From Paenibacillus segetis (GTDB lineage: Bacteria > Bacillota > Bacilli > Paenibacillales > Paenibacillaceae), in the NCBI RefSeq assembly GCF_014639155.1, contig NZ_BMFT01000001.1:310001-374000 (forward strand): a stretch of 64,000 nt of DNA, in the 5' to 3' direction. Of the stretch, positions 26,785 to 35,539 are shown in pieces. Position 1 is the stretch's first letter, and every line of letters begins with the position of its first letter. The notes below the pieces were generated by a model, which searched no databases, was not told the origin of the DNA, and saw only the letters and a list, made by a program, of their open reading frames with translations. The position numbers were made by a program, and so were the translations under genes.

Positions 26785-27948
26785 GTGTTAACAGATAAGG
26801 AATTGTTGTTATTGTGTGAGTTGGCCAATGCAATAATCTCTTCGGAGATCAAGATCAGTGGCAAGACGATGTTTGAATGTCTAAGGGTGTTAAGTGACAA
26901 CTCAAATGAGGATGAAATAGTTGAAGAGATCATTTCATGTCCAAGCCTGATGCATTTACATATACAAGATTTTTTGGTGCAAGACAGTATTAGTCTTATT
27001 TTGTTTACAGATGTGAACGGGAACAATTATGGCGTTGTTATCCATCAGAATAATGAATTGGATCATATACATATGCTTAATGAGTTGAATGAAGCTATAC
27101 GAAGAATTGAACAAATCAGAGGTGCTGGAAAGTGTACACTAATCGGTTCAAAGTTAGGTGGATTACGAGCAGTAAGTATGGCGGAACAGCTTCAAGTTGA
27201 GGCTGTTGTATTTGGTGCGCCAAGTGAAGAGGTACTTCAGGGTAAGGCTAAGAATTTCGTTGCTGAGAATGATCCTGTTGGACCTTATGTAGAAAAGGTC
27301 ATTTTTGTGAAGCAAAAATCAACCTGGGAAGATAATGAAGAAGCTTATTATAAATCCCTTGTATTTGATGAGCAAGGGCAAGCTGTGGTTACTGAGCAAA
27401 GCGACTATTCTAAATTTGTTAGTTGGTTCTATCATACGGCAAGTGTAATACATGAAGAGATATGGAAAATCTTTTTCAGAAAAACAGAGCAAGAGCAACA
27501 ATTAATGATGGAGAAAGAGTTGTATTCTATATATTCAAGGGTCGATGAATTGAACTACGAAGGAATGAATTGTTCTATTGAACATGTAATAAAATACACC
27601 GAGAATGAACTCAATAAGAATAGAAATATGCTGAGAGTAGAGTTGAAAAAAATAAAAACAACAGATTTAGAGCAACAAATTGGTGAACTTGCAGATAAAC
27701 TGGCAACTCAGGCGATTGACATAGTAAATACTACATATCGAAGCGTGGAAACGATTTTCATGGGGGTGAGCCTATTTAACATGGACCATTTGAGTCATCA
27801 AATCGATCCTCTCATGGAGAAATTCAACACCCTTTTAAATTTACTACTAAAGAAAGAACTGGAGCAACTAACAGATGCCTTGGAAGATGAGGTGCAGAGC
27901 TACCTTGATGAGATGCTTAAATTTCCTGATCTTGTTATTGATTTGTAA
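26785..27948 (+). CDS. Degenerate lipase-fold protein with C-terminal helical export region
   Basis: 387 residues. The N-terminal half follows the plan of the lipase at 30008: TLIGSKLGGLRAV aligns with TVTGHSKGGNKTQ, and AENDPVGPYV with SAKDDFVNCLL. The nucleophile Ser of G-x-S-x-G is replaced by Lys123, so the enzyme is probably inactive. From about residue 230 it is all helix with coiled-coil character (MEKELYSIYSRVDEL..., QQIGELADKLATQAIDIV), resembling a reverse LXG-type module. The GTG start follows AAGGAG. It may act as a helper or decoy for the active lipase; this is speculative. Confidence 0.55.
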   Translation: MLTDKELLLLCELANAIISSEIKISGKTMFECLRVLSDNSNEDEIVEEIISCPSLMHLHIQDFLVQDSISLILFTDVNGNNYGVVIHQNNELDHIHMLNELNEAIRRIEQIRGAGKCTLIGSKLGGLRAVSMAEQLQVEAVVFGAPSEEVLQGKAKNFVAENDPVGPYVEKVIFVKQKSTWEDNEEAYYKSLVFDEQGQAVVTEQSDYSKFVSWFYHTASVIHEEIWKIFFRKTEQEQQLMMEKELYSIYSRVDELNYEGMNCSIEHVIKYTENELNKNRNMLRVELKKIKTTDLEQQIGELADKLATQAIDIVNTTYRSVETIFMGVSLFNMDHLSHQIDPLMEKFNTLLNLLLKKELEQLTDALEDEVQSYLDEMLKFPDLVIDL

Positions 27949-27962
27949 GTAAGGATAGCAAT

Positions 27963-29123
27963 GAATACTTCAAGAAAGGTGGAAATTAATTGAAGGGGAT
28001 AGCTAAGCGAGTCCTATTAGTTGGACTAATGATAATGATTTCATCAGGAGTTAGTGGTTGCATGAAGAAGAAGGCAGACCCGGAAGCGATTAAGAATGAA
28101 ATGATGACCTATTTGGAAGCGAAGTATGGTGAGGAGTTTGTGCCCATGTCTTTGAGTTTGAGTAATTTTGCAAATAGTTATGACAGCTTGCGAGCATATC
28201 CGAAGAATGGGAATAAGGGGGATTCATTTGAAGTATGGGGAACGAGAATGGAAGATGGCTCATATAGCATGAGCGATGGATATTTTGGAATATATATAAA
28301 GCCGAAATATGAGGCAGTATTATCGGGGGTTGTAAGGGATATTTACAAGGAATTCAAATTGTTTACGGATTTTGGTGAGGGGATATTACCTGATCGGTTA
28401 AATAAGGATACTAAGATTGAGGAGATTTACAATAAGGATGAGCATTTTAGGTCAAATACAATTCTATTTGTGAAACAAGAGTCCGCAAAAGGTATTGATG
28501 ATGAGGTAAGTTTACGCACGATAGCAGAAAAAATGCTTGAGAAAAAAATGGTTGGAGATATAGATTTATATGTTGTAATAGATGATAAATATGATTCTAT
28601 TGGATTGGAAGCATTAAATGTAATACCTTCAAAGGAGAAAGATTACTTTTTACATGATCAAACGTCAATAACGGTTAGTATTGACCTGACAATCAAAAAA
28701 TACTGAGAGGGGTAGGGACAGATGGCTGAATTAAGCGAAAGTCAATTATTATTATTAGACAATCTGATCTACCTCAAGGAAGTCGCCAATAAACGTAATA
28801 GTACTGTGAGTGCTGTTGTAAAAAAACTCTTAGATGAAAAGGACCTCGACAAAAGTATAAACAAAAAAAAGATAGGCACTGAAGACGAATATCCTTGCAA
28901 AATGTCTAGGGACGAATGGGTAGCTATCTTAGAAACTATAAAGAAGGATCCACAGTTAATGGATTTGACAATTAAAAATGGCCTAACTGGTGTCATGTAT
29001 GATAAAAACGATCAGGTTATCATGGACAAAGATAGCAAGCAACCACTTGAGGTAGGGATGCGGGTAGCCACATTTGTTGATCCACAAGGTGAGGCAACAG
29101 TCGTGTTCCGAGGAACGGGTGGT
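27963..29123 (+). repeat. Tandem duplication, copy 1 (lipoprotein plus 5' part of lipase)
   Basis: The segment matches 29249-30409 with an offset of about 1286 bases. It includes near-identical leaders (GAATACTTCAAGAAAGGTGG), the lipoprotein gene and the first 134 codons of the lipase gene. Similarity ends abruptly after CGAGGAACGGGTGGT in both copies. Confidence 0.8.
27990..28706 (+). CDS. Lipoprotein (TilA-like immunity candidate), copy 1
   Basis: 238 residues with lipobox VSGC (Cys near residue 24) and a mixed alpha/beta domain rich in Lys/Glu. It is closely related to the lipoprotein at 29275: the first 160 residues are nearly identical and the last 70 diverge. A TTG start follows GAAAGGTGG. 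Each lipoprotein sits directly upstream of a lipase gene or its remnant. In Staphylococcus aureus the T7SS lipase TslA is neutralised by the lipoprotein TilA, so an immunity role fits. Divergence confined to the C-terminal part could reflect specificity. Confidence 0.6.
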   Translation: MKGIAKRVLLVGLMIMISSGVSGCMKKKADPEAIKNEMMTYLEAKYGEEFVPMSLSLSNFANSYDSLRAYPKNGNKGDSFEVWGTRMEDGSYSMSDGYFGIYIKPKYEAVLSGVVRDIYKEFKLFTDFGEGILPDRLNKDTKIEEIYNKDEHFRSNTILFVKQESAKGIDDEVSLRTIAEKMLEKKMVGDIDLYVVIDDKYDSIGLEALNVIPSKEKDYFLHDQTSITVSIDLTIKKY

Positions 29124-29153
29124 ACAACAAGAATATATCAGTTTGAGCCTTGA
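28722..29153 (+). pseudogene. Truncated N-terminal copy of the T7SS lipase
   Basis: The first 134 codons match the start of the lipase at 30008 (MAELSESQLLLLDNLIYL...VFRGTGG). The frame then leaves the homology and ends after nine unrelated residues. The G-H-S-K-G nucleophile and everything after it are missing, so no active enzyme can be made. It is the incomplete end of a tandem duplication rather than a separate gene. It could still yield a short helical peptide, since its start and ribosome site are intact. Confidence 0.8.
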
Positions 29154-29248
29154 ATATAAAATGTTATATCCAAGGTTGAGGTTGATATCGAAAAAGGAAC
29201 TAGAACTTTTTCAATAGATGTGTGAGTCGTGTGGATTTGAAACTAACG

Positions 29249-30409
29249 AATACTTCAAGAAAGGTGGGAATTAATTGAGGGATATAGCAAAACGAGTTTT
29301 ACTAATTGGACTAACGATAATGATTTCATTAGGAGTGAGTGCTTGCATGAAGAAGAAAGCAGATCCGGAAGCAATTAAGAATGAAATGATGACTTATCTG
29401 GAAGAGAAGTATGGCGAGGAGTTTGTACCCATGTCTTTGAGTCTGAGTAATTTTGCAGATAGCTATGATAGCTTGTGGGCTTATCCGAAGAATGGAACAA
29501 AAAGGGATTCATTTGAAGTATGGGGAACGAGAATGGAAGATGGCTCCTACAGCATGAGTGATGGATATTTTGGAATATATATAAAACCGAAATATGAGGA
29601 AGTATTGTCAGGGTTTGTGGGGGATGTGTACAAGGAATTTAAATTGTTTACGGATTTTGGTGAGGGGATATTACCTGATCGGTTAAATAAGGAAACTAAG
29701 ATTGAGGAGATTTATAGTAAAGACGAGGTGTTTTCATCGGACACGGTTATTTTTGTGAAACAAGAATCCGTAGCAGGAGTCGATGTGGAAGCCAGTCTGC
29801 GAGAAATAGCTGAAAGAATGCGTAAAAACAAGATGGTAGTATTAGTACGACTGTATGTTGTGCATAATGAGAAATTTCAATCCATAGGGCCGGGAATGCA
29901 AAATTTAAGTGCCTTACGTGAGAGTGGATATTTCGTGGGTGATTATAAATCAGTTATGGTTACTTCTGATTTAAAAATTAGACAAAATGGAAAGGAGGTA
30001 AAGACAGATGGCTGAATTAAGCGAAAGTCAGTTGTTATTACTGGATAATCTAATCTATCTCAAAGATGTTGCTAATAAAAACGATATGAAAGTAAGAGAA
30101 ATAGTAGAATCCCTTTTACATCAGGATGGTCTGGACAAAAGTCGAAACGAAAAAAAGATAGGCACTGAAGACGAATATCCCTGCAAAATGAAAAGAGAAG
30201 AATGGATAGCTATCTTACAAGCTATAGAAAAAGATTCACAGTTAATGGATTTGACAATAACTAATGGCCAAACTGGTGTAATGTATGATAAAAACGGTCA
30301 GGTAATTATTGACAAAGATAGCAAGCAACCACTTGAGGTAGGGATGCGGGTAGCCACATTTGTTGATCCACAAGGTGAGGCAACAGTCGTGTTCCGAGGA
30401 ACGGGTGGT
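29249..30409 (+). repeat. Tandem duplication, copy 2
   Basis: Partner of 27963-29123. This copy continues into the full lipase gene, so it is probably the functional unit. Drift between the copies, clearest in the 3' third of the lipoprotein gene, argues against a very recent event or assembly artefact. Confidence 0.8.
29275..30015 (+). CDS. Lipoprotein (TilA-like immunity candidate), copy 2
   Basis: 246 residues with lipobox VSAC (Cys near residue 24). It is the paralogue of the gene at 27990 and differs mainly after residue 160 (QESVAGVDVEASLREIAERM...). A TTG start follows GAAAGGTGG. Its end overlaps the lipase start by 8 bases, so the two are translationally coupled and expected in equal amounts. 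A lipoprotein on the outer face of the membrane is where protection from an incoming lipase would be needed. Immunity is inferred from the TslA/TilA precedent. Confidence 0.62.
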   Translation: MRDIAKRVLLIGLTIMISLGVSACMKKKADPEAIKNEMMTYLEEKYGEEFVPMSLSLSNFADSYDSLWAYPKNGTKRDSFEVWGTRMEDGSYSMSDGYFGIYIKPKYEEVLSGFVGDVYKEFKLFTDFGEGILPDRLNKETKIEEIYSKDEVFSSDTVIFVKQESVAGVDVEASLREIAERMRKNKMVVLVRLYVVHNEKFQSIGPGMQNLSALRESGYFVGDYKSVMVTSDLKIRQNGKEVKTDG

Positions 30410-31876
30410 GATTACGAATGGTATGATAACGGGCAGGGGGGATACTTATCAGAAACAGATCAGCAACTCGCTGCACTTAAATATGTCGATGGTCTGGAAT
30501 ACGATAATATCACGGTTACAGGGCACTCCAAAGGAGGCAACAAGACGCAATTCGTAACAATACTATCGGATAAAGTTAAACGGGGGATATCTTTTGACGG
30601 GCAAGGTTTCTCTGAGGAATTTCTTGAGAAATACAAGGATCAAATCAAAGCGAATGCTCATAAGATTACTTCGATCTCAGCGAAGGATGACTTTGTGAAT
30701 TGCCTATTAAATCCAATTGCAAATACGGATAAGATCAAGTACATCAATACGGATGAGCAGGAGAAGTTTATATATAATCACAAACCTAATATTATGTTGA
30801 ATGAGAGTGGACAGCTCCGAGGCGTAGCTACACAAGGTGTGCTAGGCAAACTTATTAATGATTTTACGATTTATATTAATGCAAATATGATTGAGCCTCA
30901 TCGAAGTTATGCGATTGATGGATTGTTAGCACTCATGGAGAATGGAGATGAAGGTTTTGAACCGACAAGCAAGTTCCAGACGATTACTGGGGGAATAGCC
31001 ATAGCAGAGTATTTAGATGATTACGTTATTCAGAAAGCTGCAGATGGGACTGTAGACTTTGCTGAATTAATTGCAACAGGGTGGTTAGCTACTCGATTCC
31101 CTCAGTACTTCATGGATGACTTTCAGCATTCAATTGAGGCTAACGTGAGTAACTTTAATTTCATGGTGGAACTATTTCGGGTTACCAGAAATTTCATAGC
31201 ACCTATATTGGATGCGCAAGTGCAAGCAATCAGAGAAACGTTCAGGGATCTAAGTGAAAAACTCGTTAATTTCGTCAAGAATGCTGTGAAGAGCGCCTGG
31301 AATAGTGTAGTAGATTGGTTCAAGAAGGCGGGTTCAGCCATCAAGAACACATGGAATACCGTTGTAGATAAAGCGAAAAAAGGTATAAGTAACCTTGTTA
31401 ATAATGCGAAGGAAGAAATAACGAAGAAATATTTAATCTTTACAGCTAGCGTTTCTTTTATTACTGGATTACCGAAGGCAATAGTTGACCAGACTTCAAA
31501 GAAGAATAACGCCAAGGATAATTTTGTTAAAAATGTTAGTGGAGGATACGTGAAATACAACGCCACCAAGTTAGCGATGGACTTTACTAGGATGAGTGAT
31601 TTGCAGGCCAAATTTAGAAATGCGGAACTTCAATTTGAGTCTACGGTCCGTCAAATCATTAGCGAAGTGACGAGTGTAACGTCTAGTGTGAGTCGATCCT
31701 ATAGTGAGTCGAACGTGCAAAGGCAAATTCAGACCATACAGCGAGCTTGTGATAGGGTCACTAGGCAACAAGTCCGAGTAATGGATGAATTGAAAAGAAA
31801 GATACAGTCATTAACCTATGCCCAAGAACAATACATAAAGATCGAGGAGATTTCGAGTGGTGTTTGTAGGAGGTAA
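30008..31876 (+). CDS. T7SS lipase effector with reverse domain order (TslA-like)
   Basis: 622 residues. The N-terminal half is an alpha/beta-hydrolase of the lipase/DUF2974 type: VVFRGTGGDYEWYDN near 127, nucleophile elbow GHSKGG with Ser174, SAKDDFVN with Asp228 and EPHRSYA with His298 as the likely triad. Residues 400-622 are helical and carry repeated NTW/NSVVDWFKKAG-like segments and a final LXG-like bundle (LQAKFRNAELQFESTV...). The toxin-first, export-module-last order is that of S. aureus TslA. It overlaps the upstream lipoprotein. The substrate is presumably phospholipid of competitors. Confidence 0.72.
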   Translation: MAELSESQLLLLDNLIYLKDVANKNDMKVREIVESLLHQDGLDKSRNEKKIGTEDEYPCKMKREEWIAILQAIEKDSQLMDLTITNGQTGVMYDKNGQVIIDKDSKQPLEVGMRVATFVDPQGEATVVFRGTGGDYEWYDNGQGGYLSETDQQLAALKYVDGLEYDNITVTGHSKGGNKTQFVTILSDKVKRGISFDGQGFSEEFLEKYKDQIKANAHKITSISAKDDFVNCLLNPIANTDKIKYINTDEQEKFIYNHKPNIMLNESGQLRGVATQGVLGKLINDFTIYINANMIEPHRSYAIDGLLALMENGDEGFEPTSKFQTITGGIAIAEYLDDYVIQKAADGTVDFAELIATGWLATRFPQYFMDDFQHSIEANVSNFNFMVELFRVTRNFIAPILDAQVQAIRETFRDLSEKLVNFVKNAVKSAWNSVVDWFKKAGSAIKNTWNTVVDKAKKGISNLVNNAKEEITKKYLIFTASVSFITGLPKAIVDQTSKKNNAKDNFVKNVSGGYVKYNATKLAMDFTRMSDLQAKFRNAELQFESTVRQIISEVTSVTSSVSRSYSESNVQRQIQTIQRACDRVTRQQVRVMDELKRKIQSLTYAQEQYIKIEEISSGVCRR

Positions 31877-31917
31877 ATGCAGTGTTAGAACCGGATATAA
31901 ATTCCTTTAACACCAAC

Positions 31918-31958
31918 AGCCTGCCAAAATTCTCTGAATTCTAGAGATTCGGCAGGCT
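31918..31958. terminator. Hairpin between lipase and chemoreceptor genes
   Basis: AGCCTGCC...TCT pairs with AGA...GGCAGGCT over convergent gene ends. The T-run is weak in both directions, so efficiency is uncertain. Confidence 0.5.
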
Positions 31959-31987
31959 ATATTCAGTATTTTAGTCAACGATTAGTT

Positions 31988-32815
31988 CTATCTATGGTGA
32001 ATCAAACCTTCGATAAAGGCTTTCATCTGCTGGTTGGATTCATTGAGCTGTTCGATAATGCTCATAAAGTCGGTAACTAAGACGGCCTGCTCTTGGGAAG
32101 ATAGGACGATTTGTGAGAAGTCGGATTCCAGCTGCTGAATGGACTTCTGAACACTAGATAATGTTGTGGAGATATTGTTGGTTGCTTCCTTAGTGCTAAC
32201 AGATAGCTTTCTTACCTCTTTGGCAACAACGCCAAATCCGGCTCCCGCTTCACCAACTCTAGCTGCTTCAATTGCAGCATTTAGTCCAAGCAGGTTCGTC
32301 TGATTAGAAATTTCTTGAATAAATCGAATTGTGCCATTGATCTCCGAGGAATTCTCAACTGCATACTTCGTATTCGTCATAATCTGTTCGCTGGTTGCAG
32401 ACAGTTCCTCTGAATGCGCTGCCACCGTTTGAACCATATCCACTAGTCGTCCTGTAATACTGTTGAGTTTCTCCATGTTCGCTTCAAGGTGTTGCTGAGT
32501 TTCAGTAGACTGTGCCGTAGCAAAAGCCCCAATAATAACTCCATTCTCATCTTTAATTGGAATGGCGATAGCACTGATAGGAAATCCATAGATACTGGCT
32601 GGAAGTTGGGTAGAAGAGAACGTTCCATTTAGAGCGGTTCGAAGATTCTTATCATCTGCAGGGATGGGATCCCCAGGTCGAAGTCCAAAATCTATTTTTG
32701 CCGAAGGCTCATAGAATAGAAATTGCTCACGGTCCGTGACACCAATCATAATGTCTGCTCTAATCATCTGCTTAATATAAGGGACAGCTGCTATAAGGAT
32801 ATCTATATTATTCAT
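31988..32815 (-). CDS. Soluble methyl-accepting chemotaxis-type protein
   Basis: 275 residues without membrane helices. Residues 1-110 form a small PAS/GAF-like sensing region ([15 protein letters not shown]...[19 protein letters not shown]). Residues 120-275 are the MCP signalling hairpin, with the conserved tip [22 protein letters not shown]. It is short for a chemoreceptor, with few methylation helices. It would sense a cytoplasmic signal and talk to CheA/CheW. It stands alone, with its own 5' region. Confidence 0.85.
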   Translation of the reverse strand: MNNIDILIAAVPYIKQMIRADIMIGVTDREQFLFYEPSAKIDFGLRPGDPIPADDKNLRTALNGTFSSTQLPASIYGFPISAIAIPIKDENGVIIGAFATAQSTETQQHLEANMEKLNSITGRLVDMVQTVAAHSEELSATSEQIMTNTKYAVENSSEINGTIRFIQEISNQTNLLGLNAAIEAARVGEAGAGFGVVAKEVRKLSVSTKEATNNISTTLSSVQKSIQQLESDFSQIVLSSQEQAVLVTDFMSIIEQLNESNQQMKAFIEGLIHHR

Positions 32816-32956
32816 GTTCTACCGCCTATCTCAAATTTTAAATTAATTAATTATACTTTGCGCAGGCAAGCTTTGACAATGTACGAATTTGGAAAATTGA
32901 AGTAATTTTGCGACTGATATATATTCTAGAAAATTATGAAAAATATAGAAAATATG

Positions 32957-32985
32957 TTGATAAATTTATTTCGAATGAATAAAAT
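32957..32985 (+). promoter_or_regulatory. Consensus-like promoter for a small RNA
   Basis: TTGATA at 32957-32962, a 17-base spacer, then TAAAAT at 32980-32985. It points into an ORF-poor stretch that ends in an intrinsic terminator. Confidence 0.6.
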
Positions 32986-32991
32986 GAAGTA

Positions 32992-33117
32992 AGTAGCCGT
33001 TCACCAAATGGCCACATTTATAACACTCCCTCGGTGGGGCACCCTCCAAGTGTTATTGAAGACAAGTAACCCACTTAGCGATTGAGTTCTGATCCTTGGT
33101 GTAGGTTGCTTTTTTTG
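32992..33117 (+). ncRNA. Candidate ~125-nt small RNA with terminator
   Basis: Starts about 7 bases after the -10 above. Contains a hairpin (AACACT 33022-33027 with AGTGTT 33049-33054, with GGTG/CACC inside) and ends in a terminator (AAGTAACCCAC 33064-33074 with GTAGGTTGCTT 33101-33111) plus T-run. The only internal ORF (25 codons from ATG 33018) lacks a ribosome site. It converges on the YvrJ-like small membrane protein at 33200-33415, an arrangement seen in type I toxin-antitoxin loci. No Rfam-type family was recognised with certainty. Confidence 0.55.
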
Positions 33118-33199
33118 ATTCAGTGGCAATGGTGTCATGAAGATAAGGGAGGGAGGGGGACAATCGGCACATCAGACACAATGATTAGATAGGCTACAT

Positions 33200-33415
33200 T
33201 CATTTGGACTTCGGATTAGCGTGCTGCGCAACGTCCCTTACTTCATCGCCGATTTCTTCTAATATTCGAATCTCTTCCGTTAAGCTGTGTAAGGAAGATT
33301 CCATTTTATCGAGCTTAGCTCCCACAGTTTGCAGAACATATTTGATCAGGATAAAGCATAACGTGACGGGAAATCCCACATTCGTTACTAATGATACCAT
33401 ATCTGTGACCTGCAT
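33200..33415 (-). CDS. YvrJ/holin-like small membrane protein
   Basis: 71 residues: an N-terminal membrane helix (VSLVTNVGFPVTLCFILIKYVL) and an amphipathic charged tail (LDKMESSLHSLTEEIRILEEI). This is the pattern of YvrJ and BhlA/UviB-like small proteins. AAAGGAGG lies 6-7 bases before ATG. In Bacillus subtilis yvrJ lies in the sigO-rsoA region, and here the gene is divergent from a SigO/RsoA-like pair. The function of YvrJ is not known. A toxin role, suggested by the convergent RNA, is speculative. Confidence 0.65.
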   Translation of the reverse strand: MQVTDMVSLVTNVGFPVTLCFILIKYVLQTVGAKLDKMESSLHSLTEEIRILEEIGDEVRDVAQHANPKSK

Positions 33416-33596
33416 GATCGCTTCCTCCTTTCCCCTAAATTCCCTTCACACTATAGAGCAAATATTCATACGATTTTACAACCAATTATTTGAGAATAAA
33501 TGTTATAATTACTAAAAATAAACAAATTATGGGTAGTAAACTATGATTGTAAATTTCCCTATATATAGAAGATGAAAAAGAAAGGGGGAGGTAGTG

Positions 33597-33938
33597 TTGA
33601 AGGATCAGCAGACCGTATTTGAGGAGTATAGACGAGAAGTGTACCGGATTGCTTGGCGGATTCAGTACAAGGCTAAAGTTGTAAGGAAGCGGGAATGTTC
33701 TTTTAACGGATTCGAACCGGCCACAACCAGTTTCACCTCAACTTCTGATAACAAAGTCGTCGTAAGACAGCTCATTAATGCTCTACCATCCGACACGGGA
33801 AAGACCGTCATCTTCAAGCTGTATATCCAAGATAAGACAGAAGGTGAAGTGGCTCGGGAGTTAAATATGAGTCAGCAAGGGGTGAGCAAATGGAAGCGAA
33901 AAATGATCCGGGAGTTATCTCGGATGATGAGTTCCTAA
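33597..33938 (+). CDS. SigO-like sigma subunit (region 4)
   Basis: 113 residues ending in a sigma region-4 helix-turn-helix: LPSDTGKTVIFKLYIQDKTEGEVARELNMSQQGVSKWKRKMIREL. No region 2 is present. In B. subtilis SigO carries region 4 and needs the separate small protein RsoA to supply the region-2 function; the next gene looks like RsoA. The TTG at 33597 is preferred over GTG 33594 because AGGGGGAGG ends 5 bases before it. It overlaps the following gene by 49 bases. Target promoters are unknown; the divergent YvrJ-like gene is one candidate. Confidence 0.7.
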   Translation: MKDQQTVFEEYRREVYRIAWRIQYKAKVVRKRECSFNGFEPATTSFTSTSDNKVVVRQLINALPSDTGKTVIFKLYIQDKTEGEVARELNMSQQGVSKWKRKMIRELSRMMSS

Positions 33939-34108
33939 ACTTACTTCATAAAGCTAAGGACAATGATGCAGAATCTACATTGAAGTTAATTGAGCTGTTC
34001 AAATCGGACATCCTGCGAACTAGCAAGTACATTTACATGCCGGAGGAAGACGCCGTTTCTAATATTATTGTAGAGTTTCTGGAAATGATTAAGGAGCGAA
34101 AAGATTAG
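33890..34108 (+). CDS. RsoA-like sigma region-2 partner
   Basis: 72 residues: DDEFLNLLHKAKDNDAESTLKLIELFKSDILRTSKYIYMPEEDAVSNIIVEFLEM. The pattern is that of a helix-turn-helix/sigma region 2 module as in RsoA. It begins inside the SigO-like gene and uses AAGGGGTGAG as ribosome site. Together they would form a two-part sigma factor binding core RNA polymerase. Assignment is by pattern and neighbour; the gene order (region 4 first) differs from what I recall for B. subtilis. Confidence 0.62.
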   Translation: MEAKNDPGVISDDEFLNLLHKAKDNDAESTLKLIELFKSDILRTSKYIYMPEEDAVSNIIVEFLEMIKERKD

Positions 34109-34112
34109 AATA

Positions 34113-34137
34113 ACCCTCTGAAGGTCAGAGGGCTTTT
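34113..34137. terminator. Bidirectional terminator
   Basis: ACCCTCTGA/CAGAGGGCT stem with a 4-base loop followed by TTTTC, placed between convergent gene ends. Confidence 0.7.
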
Positions 34138-34147
34138 CTATGTGTAA

Positions 34148-35293
34148 TTATTGATATTTGATCACAATGGCGTTACTGATCTTGCGTCCTGGTGTCGTAA
34201 TGTATTTGCCATTATAGTAGAGTCCACTAGAGGCACCGCCATCAAGATTCATCGCCTGATAAGCACCTGCCTGTTTCATGATCTCCGCTAACTGCGGAAT
34301 CGTTGCTCCACCCGTAGTAATCAGGATTAGCTTATGATCACGCGTAATACCAAGCGCACTTCGAGCCCCACCACCCGTTAATATTTTCGGGTCCTTAAAA
34401 CCTTCCTTCACAACATCAATCGTCACTTTACCATTGGTTAGTAGACGAGGTCCAGCTTGAAGGCCACCCTCGATTGTGCCGAGTTTGAAGCGGTCCAGGA
34501 AATCCATGCCTGGGATCAGCTCGACCAGATGATTCTTGTCATAGGTGAAGACAGTACGGCGGTCGCCGCCACTTTGCTTCAGGATCTCATTTCCACTAAT
34601 AATGTAGCCGTAAGGCGCTTTGTAATCTCCTGTTGTGTATGCATCAAAGAAAGTACCATTAATAGCAACAGCCGCGTTATTACGTTTGGCCAAGCTACTG
34701 AGTTCCTCCACTTTGCCTATGGTATTGCCCGCAAGTACAACATCCATATCAATCTTAGGGTGCAGCAACGAGATCGTCACCATTTGCACGGTAAAAGATT
34801 TTTTCCCCACCTTAAAGGTTTTCTTCTCGCTCACGATCGGCTTGCTGTTGTTAACATTTCCATTCTTATCTCGGGTAAGAAAAGGTAAGGAGGCGGCCGA
34901 AACATCGTCTTGATTAAGCTTGACGGAGGATAGCTCCTTATCCCAAGTTACCTGCATGTTCAACGCCTTACTAACGACTTGAAGTGGTACATACGTAACC
35001 CCATTATCATTAAAAGGTGCACCCGTTAATTGGACAGGTTCTTCATTTAATGTTCCCGTTGTTTTGCCAACGAATAAGGTGAGTTTAGTTTGTTCCTTGA
35101 CGATATCAATGCGCTGATCTGCAGCGGTCCAGGTTACCGTCGTTCCGTTATAGCCATTTAGGAACCGAATAGGTACAAAAGACTCATTACTCTTTGCATC
35201 GACAATGACAAAATTCTTGGCAGGAGCTGCCCCAAACGCGGTAGGTACAAGACAAACAAAAGCTAAAACTACAAGCAAGATGACTTTTTTCAT
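34148..35293 (-). CDS. Secreted phosphodiester-glycosidase-domain protein with stalk domain
   Basis: 381 residues. A signal peptide (cut near AFGAA) is followed by two copper-amine-oxidase-type stalk repeats (FVPIRFLNGYNGTTVTW, YVPLQVVSKALNMQVTW). The C-terminal half is a NAGPA-like phosphodiester glycosidase: VAINGTFFDAYTTGDYKAPYG near 210, GGGARSALGITRDHKLILITTGG near 314 and AMNLDGGASSGLYYNG near 348. It probably acts on sugar phosphodiesters at the cell surface. It stands alone with an AT-rich 5' region. Confidence 0.85.
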   Translation of the reverse strand: MKKVILLVVLAFVCLVPTAFGAAPAKNFVIVDAKSNESFVPIRFLNGYNGTTVTWTAADQRIDIVKEQTKLTLFVGKTTGTLNEEPVQLTGAPFNDNGVTYVPLQVVSKALNMQVTWDKELSSVKLNQDDVSAASLPFLTRDKNGNVNNSKPIVSEKKTFKVGKKSFTVQMVTISLLHPKIDMDVVLAGNTIGKVEELSSLAKRNNAAVAINGTFFDAYTTGDYKAPYGYIISGNEILKQSGGDRRTVFTYDKNHLVELIPGMDFLDRFKLGTIEGGLQAGPRLLTNGKVTIDVVKEGFKDPKILTGGGARSALGITRDHKLILITTGGATIPQLAEIMKQAGAYQAMNLDGGASSGLYYNGKYITTPGRKISNAIVIKYQ

Positions 35294-35539
35294 AGGACAG
35301 AATACCCCTCTTCTCTAATCTGGTTGTTCTATATAGTTATATCGGATGAATAGTTCCAATTATTAGGGGGATAAGAGACGTAGTTTGGGGTTATTTCCCT
35401 CATTATCTATTTTTTACTTAAAAAAAGGAAAGATCATAATAGGTGTCGAAGATAAACATAGAGTAATGCAAAAATAATAAAAGTTAGGAGTTTTGCACTA
35501 AAAAATTTCCGTACAATAGAACTTAGAACGTATATAAGT

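Noticed and set aside
27963..30409. Tandem repeat as an assembly artefact
   Set aside because: The copies have many scattered differences and diverge strongly in the 3' third of the lipoprotein genes.
33018..33095. 25-codon ORF within the candidate small RNA
   Set aside because: No ribosome binding site precedes ATG 33018 and the coding text overlaps the stable hairpins.
33204..33515. 103-codon plus-strand ORF opposite the YvrJ-like gene
   Set aside because: It is the complement of a gene with a strong ribosome site and a recognisable membrane-protein pattern; the plus reading has no start signal or family resemblance.
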